Position numbers and translations under genes: made by a program. Positions 44,164 through 55,599 of a stretch of DNA of 64,000 nucleotides are shown here, one piece after another. Positions within the stretch are counted from its first letter, which is position 1. Every line of letters starts with the position of its first letter. The notes under the pieces were generated by a model. The model was given only the letters and a program-made list of their open reading frames with translations, was not told the origin of the DNA and searched no databases. The stretch covers positions 47,864,001 through 47,928,000 of the forward strand of contig OX419757.1 in the NCBI GenBank assembly GCA_948567375.1, written 5' to 3'. The DNA is from Lunularia cruciata (taxonomy: Eukaryota > Streptophyta > Marchantiopsida > Lunulariales > Lunulariaceae).

Positions 44164-44942
44164 ATGTCCGCATCAAGAGAACAATGGGAAGTGAGAGTTC
44201 ATTAACAAAATTTGCACAATGAGGAAGAAGAATGCCAAAAGAGCCAATTCACCTTTGACAAAGTTGAGAAAGAAGCATTGGATTTGCAACTTCTTCATGA
44301 AGTTCAAGAAGCCTTGAAAGACCTTGAGCATAAGAAACAAGAGATTGGGTGGTGAGTCTACTTTGCATCTCCAAATCCCAAGAAGAAAGATGCAAGCAGA
44401 CAAACATATTTGCTAAAATCCAATACTCTGACTTCCTCAAGAGCTGTCAAGGGAGCCGGTTTCATAAAAGAATCCATTCATGAAAAGACAACACAAATCT
44501 TCATGGAAGAAGAGTGTCAATACCTTCTTCATACAATTCCTTGACTTGTTTGAAGGGATTTGAAAGAGCCAATTGAAGATATTGAACCTCTATCTTTGAC
44601 TCAAGTTGAAGTTGATGTAACAAAGAAGAGCAATCTATCAACAAAGACTCCATTTTGAACTTGATGAACCCTTGAGCTGAATTTGACAAACAATCACCAA
44701 CCAGTACCTTGAGTCCATCAAGCCCCACATTACCGCAACTTATTTCTTAGAGTTACAAAATGACTTGACAACCCATTACCAACAATCCTATCCAAAATAT
44801 AAGGAGATGAAGCAAGATGAAAGATCTTGATGAATTCATTAAAGAATTCAAAGTCATCTCCTTTGCCAATAAGGAGCATGGCTCTATTGACAGGCAACGC
44901 ATTTTTCCAAGTTTGCTACAAAAGAAAGCTGGGAGTTGGTAC
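44164..44942 (+). pseudogene. gag of the giant-LTR gypsy, 5' part
   Basis: Opens with MSASREQWEVRVH; the following TAA sits where CAA would be expected. Further blocks are EEECQKSQFTFDKVEKEALDLQ-like sequence and, before the insertion, LDEFIKEFKVISFANKEHGS and FPSLLQKKAGSWY. The last codon is completed across the GTAC duplication at 52769-52772. Confidence 0.75.
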
Positions 44943-45632
44943 TGTGACCCGGCCTGTCTCTCACTTAGGATGAACCTCTGATGGCTATTATGGTAGCGCA
45001 CCATGGACTAAGAAGGCAAGGAACCCAAACTCCATCATACTCCTCCAAGGCTAACACTCCAAGACTCAAGACATTGTTCACTAGAGAACTCAATGAGAGA
45101 GAGATAGTTGCAAATGAAAGGATGATGAGTACATCCTCACCCCTTGTTTATATACTTGTGAAATAATTACGTACCAAAGTTACTAATTACCGTAGTAACT
45201 CAAGTTACTAGACTAAAAGTCAAGTAAAGTCAAAAAGTAGAAAGGAATATCCATTCACATGAGCATATTCCCCTAAGCATGTGGTCTTATCTTGACCCAA
45301 CCACTAAATCAAGGATTCCTTCACATGGGCTATCCTTGGACTAAAGAAGAATCCAAAACAAAAAGGCTTGCGGGCCCAAGAGTTCTCAACTCTTTCCTCA
45401 AAGCCAAACACCTAGGAATAATACCAAGTCAACACACTAAAATCCAAAATAGTGGTGCTCATCATTTCTACCTACTCTAAAGTAAAGTCCCCTCTATCTT
45501 AGCTATGACTAACTTTTGCTAACCATGACTAATATAGAACCATCCTTTATCTCTATAAATAATATCTCTTAAGTACTTGTAATACCAAGCTAAATATCAC
45601 AATACCACACACATGCACAAATGGGTCTTACA
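44943..45632 (-). repeat. 3' LTR of the nested gypsy
   Basis: 690 bases. The plus strand begins TGTGACCCGG and ends GTCTTACA. The adjacent 45633-45643 (CCGGGGGTAAA on the minus strand) is the polypurine tract. Confidence 0.95.
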
Positions 45633-45746
45633 TTTACCCCCGGACTAAGTTTTCACTTTGTCCTCAAAGTGAAGGCCTCTCTACCTTCTATGGTACATCT
45701 TCAACTTATCATGGTTAATCCTATCAAAGTGTCTTCTTCCCAACTC

Positions 45747-46493
45747 CTAGAGATCATAGGTGTAATTTCCCCACACCTTCTCTACTATGAAAGGTCCAAA
45801 GTACTTAGGCAAAAACTTCTTTTGCACTCTCTTGAATCGAATGGAATCAAACAACATTACCCAATCACCTTCTTTGAAATGCTCCACCTTCTTCTTGCCT
45901 TGCCTCTTGTCATAGCTCTCCTTTTGTTTCCTTTGGGCTTGCTCCACTCGAACCATAGCAACTGCTCTTGCCTCTTCCAACTCCATGAGTTGATCCTTCC
46001 TTGACTTCTCATCACCTCCTTGTGCTTTCTTCAATCTCCTATGAATGCTTTGGAAGGTAGGAAGATCAAAGTGAATAGGTAAGGTAGACTCAATACCATA
46101 CACCAATTGAAATGGAGAAAATCCGGTGGAAGTCTTCATGGTTGTCCTATACTCCCACAAAACTGCATGAATCCTCTTGTCCCAATGATGTTTAGCCCCC
46201 TCCATTTCTGCATCTTTGGCCAACATCATGCACAAGGTCTGATTGGTTCTCTCTGCCAAGCCATTGGAATTTGGCTTATAGGATGTAGTTAATCTATGTG
46301 TGATAGAGAAATGTTGTAGCATGGCTGTAGTAATGCTTCCTGTAAACTCTCCTCCTCTATTAAAAACTAACTCCAAAGGGCATCCAAACCTAGTGATAAT
46401 GCGTTCATAAAGAAATCTACCCACTTCATCTTCATTCTTGTCCCTCAATGGTCTAGCCTCAACCCACTTGGTAAGGTAATCAGTAACTACCAC
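45747..46493 (-). pseudogene. integrase core of the nested gypsy
   Basis: A 248-codon open frame. VVTDYLTKWVEA carries the first catalytic Asp, and NGLAERTNQTL carries the Glu. The block usually written D-x-G-x-E-F reads NRGGEF, so the second catalytic Asp is Asn (GAT to AAT). That change should abolish strand transfer. The C-terminal KEGDWVMLFDSIRFK and KYFGPFIVEKVWGNYTYDL are typical of non-chromodomain plant gypsy lineages; no chromodomain follows. It overlaps the preceding frame by 14 bases, marking a frameshift. Confidence 0.92.
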
Positions 46494-47280
46494 AATGTAC
46501 CGATTGTTCCTTGGGGTTATGTTGAGAGAAACCTACAAAATCAATTCCCCACTTCTCAAAAGGTCCTAGCAATGGAATTGATCTAAGTGGTGGAGTGGAT
46601 GTAGAATTTCTAGCAAAAGCTTGACAAACATGACAAGTTTTGCAATAATCAAGACAATCCTTGAAAATCCCTCTCCAATGGTAACCTGCATCTAGAATCT
46701 TGAAAGCACTCACCTTTCCACATACTAAACCTTCATGAAACTCCTTTATGAGTAGGATAGACTCTTCCTTACCCACTGCTCTTTGAAGTAGACCATCTGC
46801 TCCTTGGTGAAAAAGAATATCCTCCACCATTGTGTAAGGTCTAGATCTTGCTGCAAGGGTCTTCCTCTCCCTAGCATGCATCCCTTCTGGATAGTTACCT
46901 CTTCTCACAAAATCCACAATCTCCTTGTACTCAATTGGAACCTCTTGAGTGACTGAGATTGTCATGAGCTTCTCATCTGGGAAGGAATCATCCACTGGCT
47001 CATCTCCATCATGATCATAGGCTCTTGATAACAAATCAGCATTTGCATGTTTCTTTCCTGGCCTATCCTCAATGGTGTAGTCATACTCAGATAAGAGTAT
47101 CATCCACCTTGCTAGTCTCCCTTCAACATTAGGCTTGTTGAAGATGTACTTCAAAGCCTTGTGATCCGTGACAATGGTGGCTTTCCCTCCAATCAAGTAG
47201 TGTCTAAACTTCTTGAGACCAAAGATCATTGCCAACCCTTCTCTCTCCGTGACAGAGTAGTTCTTCTCTGTTGAAACCAT
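46480..47280 (-). pseudogene. RNase H and integrase zinc finger of the nested gypsy
   Basis: This 266-codon frame contains STEKNYSVTEREGLAMIFGL, TIVTDHKALKYIF and KHANADLLSRAYD (RNase H), then IKEFHEGL, GYHWRGIFKDC and CKTCHVCQ (H2C2 zinc finger, second His lost), and KWGIDFVGF at the entry to the integrase core. The frame change near 46490 separates it from the core. Confidence 0.92.
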
Positions 47281-48218
47281 CTACCTACTAGCATAAGCTA
47301 TTGGATGATCATGCCCATCTTGGTCTAATTGACTAAGAGTGCATCCTATAGCTACATTAGAAGCATCAATGAAGAGGATGAAAGGCTTATTCCAATCAGG
47401 TTTAGCAAGAATTGGAGCTACAACAAGGGATTGCTTGAGCTCCTCAAAAGCTTTGAGAGCATCCTTTTCCTCCAAAATCACCATGTAATCTACACCCTTC
47501 TTCATGAAGATGGTCAATGCATAAGCTTTGTTGGAAAATGAGAAGATGAACCTCCTATAGTATCCAACCATCCCCAAGAATAGGCGTAACTTTGTCAAGC
47601 TTGAAGGGAATGGAAGGTCTGAGATTTTCCTCACCTTCTTAGGATCAACTGCTATTCCATCCTTGGAGATGATGTGCCCCAAAAGTAGACCTTCTTCACA
47701 TCTCAAAATGCACTTCTCTGAGTTGAGTGATGCATTTGCCTCATCCAAGCGTTGCAAGACTTTGATTAGGTACTCAAAGTGCTCCTCCTTGCTCCCATAG
47801 ACACAAAAGTCATCAATGAAGTCTCTCACAAATTTCCCAATGAAAGGTTCAAATACCTTGTTCATGAACCGTTGGAATGTGGCTGGAGCATTGCAAAGCC
47901 CAAAAGCATGACCTTGAAAGCGTAAGTTCCCCAAGGTTTGGTGAACGTGGTGAGTTGTTGATGCTTTGGTGCAATCTTGATTTGGTTGTATCCACTATAA
48001 CCATCTCCAAAACTGAACCTCTCATGACTTGCAACCTCCTCCAAGATCTCATCAATGAATGGCAATGGGTAGTAGTCCTTCTTGGTAACAACATTGAGCT
48101 TCTTGTAATCCACACATACCCAAAGCTTGCCATTATTTTTCTTCACAATGACAATTGGAGACACCCATTCTGAATTCTCCACCTCAAAGATAAAATCCAG
48201 CCTCCTTGAGATTATCAA
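47281..48218 (-). pseudogene. reverse transcriptase of the nested gypsy
   Basis: Two overlapping frames (48218-47862 and 47934-47281) together cover RT. The first has VSPIVIVKKNNGKL, CVDYKKLN, YPLPFIDEIL and FGDGYSGYNQI; the second has FGLCNAPATFQRFM, the catalytic FIDDFCVYG, LLGHIISKDGIAVDPKK and LRLFLGMVGYYRRF. A single-base change near 47900 explains the split. The second frame ends in YASR, leading into RNase H. Confidence 0.93.
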
Positions 48219-49497
48219 TCTCCTTCTTCACAACCAAAGATATTGGTGGGCTAATGCAACGTTGCTTTTGGCGGATTGGTCTTGCATGTGACTCCACCTC
48301 TATCTTGTGCTCCTCCAAGGTGACTTCCTTCAAATCCTTGTAACTTAAAGCAAACACATGGATGAACTTGCGGAAAATCTCCTCAAATCTCACCTTCTCT
48401 TCCTTGGTAACATTTGGACCATACTTGAGGGTAGATAACCTTCTCTCTACCTCCTCAAGTGTCAATGGTGATTTATCTGGGTCCTTCAAATCCTCTGGCT
48501 TAGGTGAAAAATCCATAGCACACAAAGGATATACATTTGAATCAGATTCAGATTCATCCTCCTCCGTGGAAGTCTCCTCTTTCATGCTTGTGTCCACACC
48601 TGAAGCTCCTTCTTCAGAATCTGATTCCCAATAATCAGAAGATGGTGTATCTGAATGTGAAGTGTTGGTGGTGTTAGTCACAGGATTTGTGACTCTATGG
48701 TTTGATGGCCCAATCCTCAAGTACCCTTTGTGCCATCGATCAGTTGTGCGTGCTGCTCTGAACCATGGCCTCCCAAGAAGTAAGTCATAGCTTGAATCCT
48801 TCAAGACTTGGAAAGTCATGAGATTTTGAACTCCCATAACTGAAACTACCACTTTATCCATCACCCCTACTGGTCTAACTTGTTGCTTGTTTGCCATGCT
48901 CACCACAAATGTTGAAGGTCTTGAGGGTATCATACCTAACTTCTTCATCAACCTTTCTGACATGGCATTCACTGCTGATCTTCCATCAACCAATGCATCC
49001 TTGATGTTGTGACCATTCACTCTCACATCAATCTTGGAGGCATATTCACAAGCCTCCCATGGTGCTGGCTTGGCATCCACCACCCCCATTGATACCGGAA
49101 CTTTTGCCTTCTTCTTCCTCTTGCTCCTTGTAGAACTCAAACCACCTCTAAGCTCCTTTCCCAAGGTAGGGTTCAAAGCAATTAATTGGCCCACTGTGAT
49201 GTTAGCCTTGTGACTACCAACATCCTCCAACACATTGTAGTTCCATTGTTGCTTTGAGATCAAGAAGTCCTCCATCCCCAACTTCTTCCTTGGGAGTCTT
49301 TGTTGTTGATGGTGTTGAGATGCGAGTGCTTCTAGTAGACATAGGAGTATCCTTGCTTGAAGTAAATCCTTGAGAAGAGTGAACATCCTTTGCAAAACGA
49401 GCTCTCTTCTTCTCTTGTGCCAAAAGCTCCAAATTAAGAGTTTAAGAGTCCTTGGAGTTTGAGCACTCTCCCTTCTCATACTTGCTCTCAACCACAT
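48184..49497 (-). pseudogene. protease region and RT entry of the nested gypsy
   Basis: Of this 437-codon open stretch, the part from about 49250 down is homologous sequence: NITVGQLIALNPTLGKEL, the retropepsin-like DALVDGRSAVNAM (usually LVDxGSxxN), LLLGRPWFRA, an acidic spacer, and LSYKDLKEVTLEEHKIEV leading into RT. The first roughly 80 codons are probably out of frame. The frame continuing Gag runs at 49432-49214 instead, which implies a frameshift mutation near 49250. Confidence 0.82.
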
Positions 49498-50512
49498 CTA
49501 TGGATGGTATCCCCTTACCTTTGTTGGGATTAGGAGCCACTTGGGTTTCACTACCTCCCTCTTTCCCTCTATTGGCTCCCTCATAACCCCTTCTTCCATG
49601 GTAAGTGGAATTTGGGCAATTCCTTTGGATATGGCCTCTTCCTCCACAACCAAAACAATTTCTATCATTGAAATTGTTGGCTGGTTGGCCTCCTCTATAT
49701 GGATAGTTTCCATAACTCTTAGGCCCTCTCCCTTCATTCTGATCCACCTCTCTCTTCTCCCATAGTTGCACCACATTGATCTTGAGATCCGCAAGTTGTT
49801 CTGTGATGGTTTGGAGTGGATCTTTTGGTGGAGGTGCAAGAACTGGAGCAACTACTACTTGTGGTGCAACCCTTGCCACCAAAGTATCAGAAGTTCCACC
49901 ATACTTGTAGCCTTGAGGAGGATGCACAACCTCCTTCACCACCAAATCACTCTCATCCCCTTCCAAACTCTCCTCCATACGAATTGCGATCTTGATAGCT
50001 TCAACCTTGGAAGAAGGTTTCTCATATCTCACCTTGCGTCTAATTTGTGGTCTCAACCCTCCCACAAAATTCTTGGTGAGCATGGCTCCTATGACAATCA
50101 TTGTAGTCTCCACATCATCCCCACCCTTCCTCAACACTATGCGAAATCTGGACTCCAACTTTTCCACTCTTTCCACATAGACTCTCACTTTCTCTCCATC
50201 TCCTTGCTTGAGAAATGTAACCTCACTCATCAATCTCTCATAACTCTTATCAGGAAGAAAGTTCTCAATGAGTGCTGAAGTCAAAGTCTCCCAAGACTCC
50301 TCTTCCCCATCTCTCCTCTCTCTCTTTTGGTATTCTGACTCATACCATGTAGGTGCTGCATCCTCAAAGAAATCTGGTAATAATGAGGCCCACTCATTCT
50401 TCCTCCTCTCATTGTTTCCTATGCAAGCTCTCTTGAAGTCTCTCATAAAGGCCTCCACATCTTCTCCATCCTTGCCAAAGAAAACCGGAAGTTTCCCCAT
50501 CTTAACCCTCAC
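49442..50512 (-). pseudogene. gag of the nested gypsy
   Basis: A 356-codon frame starting MRVKMGKLPVFFGKDGEDVE. It contains a Retrotrans_gag domain (WASLLPDFFEDAAPTWYES, NFLPDKSYERLMSEV, RVYVERVEKLESRFRIVL) and one CCHC knuckle CFGCGGRGHIQRNC (about 49610-49650). The TAA at 49442-49444 may be a former CAA, because the same frame continues with TLNLELLAQEKKRARF. Gag forms the particle that packages the RNA. Confidence 0.93.
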
Positions 50513-50733
50513 TATCTTTCTCTTCTCTCAAATTTTTTTTCTCTTTTCTTTTCTCTCACTCTATAACTAATAGAGTATATACATGACGAACACCATTTGA
50601 GAGTAATCCACTCTAGGGAACACAAAAGGTTCAGGTTGCTCCAAGATTTCTATAGCAACATCAAATCCTAGAGTGCATATTAATCGAACCCTCATAGATA
50701 GTCTATCCATGAGTTGAAAGATTATCTCCATCA
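50513..50733 (-). other. spacer between leader ORF and gag
   Basis: About 220 bases, pyrimidine-rich on the plus strand, with no feature beyond linking the two frames. Confidence 0.45.
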
Positions 50734-51207
50734 CTAATCTTGAGAACTAGCTGATGAAGGTGGTAGTATTTCTGTAGTTGTACTAAGACTCTCTCCAAGA
50801 TCCTTCACCAAAGTTTCCAAAAGTGCTTTTACTCCACTACACTCATGTCCTTTTGGAAGTCCTTCCACTCCACAAACCTCACACAACTCCTTGGTCTTAG
50901 ATCTTCTCCCTCCCAATCTTGGTGAAGAAGGTCCAACATGCAAACCCAAGTCAAGTAAGCCTCTCCTTTCCCTCAATCTCTTTCTCTCAAAGGTCAATGG
51001 ACATGAACTTGTCTTATGTCCCTGCTCCCCACATAGAAAGCACTTAGACTCACTCTTTCCTCCAAGTGGTGTAGGTTTCTGGATCCTCTCAACACTCTCT
51101 TCAAATTCTATTGTAAACTCTCTTTTCCTCAAATCCACCCCTACAATCACCTCAAACCCTCGAGGAACCTTACATAATCTCAATTTCCACTCTTGATGAC
51201 CCTCCAT
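50734..51207 (-). CDS. leader ORF upstream of gag, zinc-knuckle protein
   Basis: An intact 157-codon frame on the element's sense strand, between the 5' LTR and gag. It starts MEGHQEWKLRLCKVP and contains VIVGVDLRKREFTIEFEE followed by the CCHC knuckle CFLCGEQGHKTSSC and a second Cys/His cluster, CEVCGVEGLPKGHEC. The beta-strand-like block followed by a knuckle resembles the DUF4283 plus zf-CCHC arrangement found in plant LINE ORF1 proteins. That resemblance is by eye. A frame at 51382-51170 (MIKWEKVQRIVTYWLGDVSD) may be its former N terminus, cut off by a frameshift. Possible role: RNA or nucleic-acid binding. Confidence 0.65.
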   Translation of the reverse strand: MEGHQEWKLRLCKVPRGFEVIVGVDLRKREFTIEFEESVERIQKPTPLGGKSESKCFLCGEQGHKTSSCPLTFERKRLRERRGLLDLGLHVGPSSPRLGGRRSKTKELCEVCGVEGLPKGHECSGVKALLETLVKDLGESLSTTTEILPPSSASSQD

Positions 51208-51382
51208 GTTCCCAAGAGGAATCTAAACACTCAAACATGCTTTTTGTTGATCTCAAACTCCTCATGCATGAGATCTCCATGCATGAGATCTCCACTCTGC
51301 AGAATTGACCCTTCCTCACAATGTCACTCACATCTCCCAACCAGTATGTCACAATCCTCTGAACTTTTTCCCACTTAATCAC

Positions 51383-52057
51383 AACTCTAGGATATCCCTC
51401 CCTACAAAATTTAAGATCTTTTCATTGAGCCATTTGGCCTACACACCTTTATATTCAACACAAAAATTTGAGATCTGGTCTGAAAACCACCCCCCTCACT
51501 TCAAAAACTCATAAAGCCTTGTGCAAAAATGATCTCTCTCTAAGTTTTGTAGCAGGTAGAATACAATGCACTGAATTTTCTTGGGAAGTTTCAGGAAAAT
51601 TCACCGAAAATTGAAGAAATGGCAGACTCTGTACAATTTTCCAGAGAGCATGTAGTTGCAAGAGCACTTTACCCTATCAACTTTCAAAAATTCTAGACCA
51701 GTGCGCATAGTAGCTCTCATAATAATTTTAAGTGTGCTAACTGAAAGATAACCCAAGCTATCATGTGTAGAAATTTCAAGTTCAGATCTCAAACTTGAGA
51801 TTTTGCCCAAAATCATCTTAATCCCCAAAATCTGCACTCCACCTCTCACAATCTCTCCAATTCCTCTCATGTGTACAAGATTAACAAAATCACCTCAAAG
51901 ACATCATAATGAACTATAGGGTATACAAATGGATCTTGGTTCTCTAACATAAGTTCAGCCCTCTCCTCTCCTAAGGTTCTCTCCAAGTGAGCTCTCATAG
52001 CCTCCTTTTGCCTAATGTAGAATTGAACGCGGAACATTATCTTGCCTTCTAGAGAGG
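51383..52057 (-). other. 5' leader of the nested gypsy
   Basis: Lies between the primer-binding site and the leader ORF. An open frame from about 52037 (MFRVQFYIRQKEAMRAHLER) runs to 51867. It has no motif I recognise, and its significance is uncertain. Confidence 0.45.
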
Positions 52058-52074
52058 TCCTGGCAACGGAACCA
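52058..52074 (-). other. primer-binding site of the nested gypsy
   Basis: Minus strand TGGTTCCGTTGCCAGGA, four bases after the 5' LTR. It is close to the tRNA-complementary TGGCGCCGTTGCC sites of several plant gypsy lineages. Confidence 0.7.
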
Positions 52075-52078
52075 AAAA

Positions 52079-52768
52079 TGTGAGCCGGCCTGTTTCTCAC
52101 TCAAGATGAACCTCTGATGGCTATTATGGTAGCGCACCATGGACTAAGAAGGCAAGGAACCCAAACTCCATCATACTCCTCCAAGGCTAACACTCCAAGA
52201 CTCAAGACATTGTTCACTAGAGAACTCAATGAGAGAGAGATAGTTGCAAATGAAAGGATGATGAGTACTTCCTCACCCCTTGTTTATATACTTGTGAAAT
52301 AGTTACGTACCAAAGTTACTAATTACCATAGTAACTCAAGTTACTAGACTAAAAGTCAAGTAAAGTCAAAAAGTAGAAAGGAATATCCATTCACATGAGC
52401 ATATTCCCCTAAGCATGTGGTCTTATCTTGACCTAACCACTAAGTCAAGGATTCCTTCACATGGGCTATCTTGGACTAAAGAAGAATCCAAAACAAAAAG
52501 GCTTGCGGGCCCAAGAGTTCTCAACTCTTTCCTCAAAGCCAAACACCTAGGAATAATATCAAGTCAACACACTAAAATCCAAAATAGTGGTGCTCATCTT
52601 TTCTACTTCCTCTAAAGTAAAGTCCCCCTCTATCTTAGCTATGACTAACTTTTGCTAACCATGACTAATATAGAACCATCCTTTATCTTTATAAATAATA
52701 TCTCTTAAGTACTTGTGATACCAAGCTAAATATCACAATACCACACACATGCACAAATGGGTGTTACA
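52079..52768 (-). repeat. 5' LTR of the nested gypsy
   Basis: 690 bases, same length as the 3' LTR. The minus strand begins TGTAACACCCATTTG and ends GGCTCACA. The TSD GTAC follows at 52769-52772. Confidence 0.95.
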
Positions 52769-52772
52769 GTAC

Positions 52773-53920
52773 ACTAACATAACACAAAAGGGGTTTAGAC
52801 CAACAGATTGGGCAGACTTGAGAAAATTTTTCTCAAAATGATTCCAAAATATTGATTATGATACAAGTGTCTTTGTAGTACTCAATAATTTGGACAGAGG
52901 GAAGAAAGAGAAGTTGAGAGACTACTCTAAGCGGTTCACGGCATTGCTAAACCAAGTACCAAAGCAATTCAATGTGGTGGGTTACTCCGATGCCCAAGCC
53001 ATGACCTGGTTCCTCAGTGGTTTGTCACCAAAGATTCAGATCTTTGCCAAGGAGAGGAATGTAACTTCCTTGGATAAAGTACTCAAACATGTTGCCTGAT
53101 ATGAGGCAACCCACTCTCATTCTTTTGGAAAGCAGAGAAATCAGGAGAAGAAAGGCAAGAAGTCAAGACAAAGAGCTCCTTGTAGTACCTCTTCTTCTTT
53201 AGAAGAATCCTCCATATCCTCTTGTTCTTCTTTGGAATCCAAAAAGGATTCAAAGCCAAGAAGAACTGAAGATGAGGGAGAAAGAAACCATTGACACCCC
53301 AACAAAAATTGTAAATAAGACCGACAATAAGTTGGAGACTCTTATTAAAGAGTTTCTGGATTTCAAGATCTAGATGATTGGAGTGAAGGACTGAAGAAAG
53401 CCTCCTTTGTTTGGTAGACCAAATGTATAGTCACTATGTGCGGTAAGTCAGGCCATGCCAACATGGAGTGTCTGACCCAAAATTCATTTCCATCGCAACA
53501 AATTGATTGGGTTCCAATATAGGACCAAAGTGAGGAAGAGGAGGTAGCGTACCAAACCAAGAGGTACAGCCTTAGGCAAGCACATTGTATCAAGGTCTAA
53601 GATATGGAACAAGGGAGTACAACAACAACACTCTTCAACAAAGACCACCAATGGGCAGCCAAAATAGGCCTCAAATGTTGCACCAAGGGCATACTATAAT
53701 TGTGGCTCTATGGGCCATTGGTCTCCAAATTGCCCTAAGCCAAGGTGTCAGGTTGGGTATGTTCCACTTTGTGGAAATTGCAAAGGATTGAGCCACATTA
53801 GAAATAAGTGCCCGCAACCACCTAGCCCAAAGCCATCGATGAAGTATGTATGCCCCAACTGAGCACACTATGCTTCAATCAAAAGGGGATACAAATGTAA
53901 ATTGTATAACACTTGAGGAG
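52773..53920 (+). pseudogene. gag of the giant-LTR gypsy, 3' part with zinc knuckles
   Basis: Gag resumes with PTDWADLRKFF, then an open stretch 52890-53099 (KEKLRDYSKRFTALLNQV, AMTWFLSGLSPKIQI), the end of the Retrotrans_gag domain. Downstream, three CCHC-like motifs appear: CGKSGHANMEC (about 53438, first Cys missing), YYNCGSMGHWSPNC (about 53690, first Cys now Tyr) and CGNCKGLSHIRNKC (about 53774-53815, complete). Confidence 0.78.
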
Positions 53921-54690
53921 GAGAGACATCAAGAAGAGAGTTTGGCTTTAGAAGGAGAATGGCCGGACTTGGAAAATTTGAAAGTTGAGACACGCTCAAG
54001 AAAGAAAAAGTGTGATCCCAAAGAAGTGAGCACAACTTCTTTGTCTTAATGAAAGGCAAAGAGGCTGTGCTCAAAAGCTATTCTTTCTACAAAGAGGAGA
54101 AAATTCTAGCCAAAGCCAATGCCTTGCAAAAGGAAATGCAAGAGGCAATACAACAAACATGGGAGATGAGTTTGGAAGAAAGTACAAAGACAAAGCCTCT
54201 AATTTTTTTGGCTGACATCAGATCCAAAGTCAAGGATCTGATCCAAGTTGAGGTGGGTAAACCCGAAGAACCTTGGGTCAAGATTCCTAGTACTCTGGTC
54301 ACCATCATGAAGCACCCCAAAGTCTAATGTGAACAAGGAAAGACTTTGAACCCAAAGTCAAAAGTGAAGAAGGTGAAGTTGAGCGGAGTACCCCAATATG
54401 ATATTGTGGCAAATGTGGTGTCCATGAATGTGAATGTCACATTCAAGCAATTGTGGGACGACAACAAGCTAAACAAAAAGCATCTAGTTTGGCCCTCAAG
54501 AAAGTAATAGCAATGACCAAGAAAGACTTAAGCCGAGTCAATCACATTGAAGGAGTCATCAACCCTAATGACTGTCAAGACATTATCTTGGCTGAAGGTA
54601 AAATTCTGAAAATTTTGAAGACAGTCACTTTGGAGGAGTTAGCAGGATACACTACCTTGTTTAAAGAATTCCATGATGTATTTGCCTAGT
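53921..54690 (+). pseudogene. gag-pol spacer and protease-proximal region
   Basis: Open pieces at 54049-54327 and 54453-54689 are Lys/Glu-rich. A YDIVANVVSMNVNVTFKQL block (about 54400) matches the position of NITVGQL in the nested element, which precedes its protease. No retropepsin active site was found, so the protease has probably been deleted. Confidence 0.55.
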
Positions 54691-55560
54691 CAATTGATCA
54701 AATGCCGGGTATTCCAAAACAATTTGGAGAGCATTGGATTGATTTTGTTGAAGGTGCAGTTCTAGTGCATCAACAACAATACAAACTAAACCCAAAGTAC
54801 TTGCTCTTGGTGAAAGATGAAATTGACAAGTACTTAGGGGCCGGGATACGTTTTTTCCAATCTTGAGCAGTGAGTGGGTTTCCCCCATTATCATTGTTCT
54901 GAAGAAGAATACTGAAAAGATATGTGTGTGCCAAGATTTCCAGAAATTGAATGTAGTCACAAGGAAGGACCATCATCTCTTACCTTTAACTGATACAATT
55001 TTAGACCAATAGCTGCTCATCCTTGCTATAGCTTTCTTGATGGATTTTTAGGCTATAACCAAGTATCCATTTGGAAGAAAACAAGGATAAAACCACATAC
55101 ACCACCAATTGGAGCACTTTTGCTAATAATCAAATGCCCTTTGGGTTATGTAATGCTCTTGCTACTTTTCAGTTGATGATGAATGCAATCTTCAAAGATT
55201 TTTTATGCAAATTTGTGGAAGTCTTCATTGATGATTTTTGTGTGTTTGGGTGAAGAGAAGTACATTTGGATTACCTTTGCCAAACTTTTGAAAGATTTCA
55301 ATTTGCTTGCTTGTCATTACACTTGGAGAAATCCTTCTTTGCAATGAAGTAAGGTATTCTTTTGGGGCATTGGGTCTCAAGCCAAGGTATTGAAGTTGAT
55401 GTCAAGAAAGTGTAAGTCATCTCAACTTTGGTATCTCCTAAAAAATTTTGGGACAAGAGGGCCTTCTTGGGACATGTTGGATACTATAGACACTTTGTGT
55501 CAAACTATGCAATGATATTGCAACAAAGCTTCTAAAGAAGTCCAAAGACTACTTGTGGGA
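54640..55560 (+). pseudogene. reverse transcriptase of the giant-LTR gypsy
   Basis: Blocks in order: FKEFHDVFA, YKLNPKYLLLVKDEIDKYL, WVSPIIIVLKKN, FQKLNVVTRKD, MPFGLCNALATFQLMMN (55127-55180), the catalytic FIDDFCVFG (about 55228-55253), then LLGHWVSSQGIEVDVKK and a FLGHVGYYRHFVSNYA block. Stops occur in most segments. Confidence 0.88.
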
Positions 55561-55599
55561 AGCAAAACAAGAAGAATTTTCCAAGTGTTGAAGAAGAAA

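Larger units (their letters stand above)
44943..52768 (-). mobile_element. nearly complete gypsy element, 690-base LTRs
   Basis: A 7.8-kb minus-strand element with both LTRs (45632-44943 as 3', 52768-52079 as 5'), primer-binding site, a leader ORF with a zinc knuckle, gag, protease, RT, RNase H, integrase and polypurine tract. It is flanked by GTAC at 44939-44942 and 52769-52772. The LTRs differ at roughly 20 of 690 positions by eye, so insertion is recent relative to its surroundings. A few stops, frameshifts and one integrase active-site change make this copy defective. Confidence 0.93.

Noticed and set aside
49766-50278. 170-codon plus-strand frame opposite gag of the nested gypsy
   Set aside because: Antisense shadow of Gag; the minus-strand frame has the Gag domain and knuckle.
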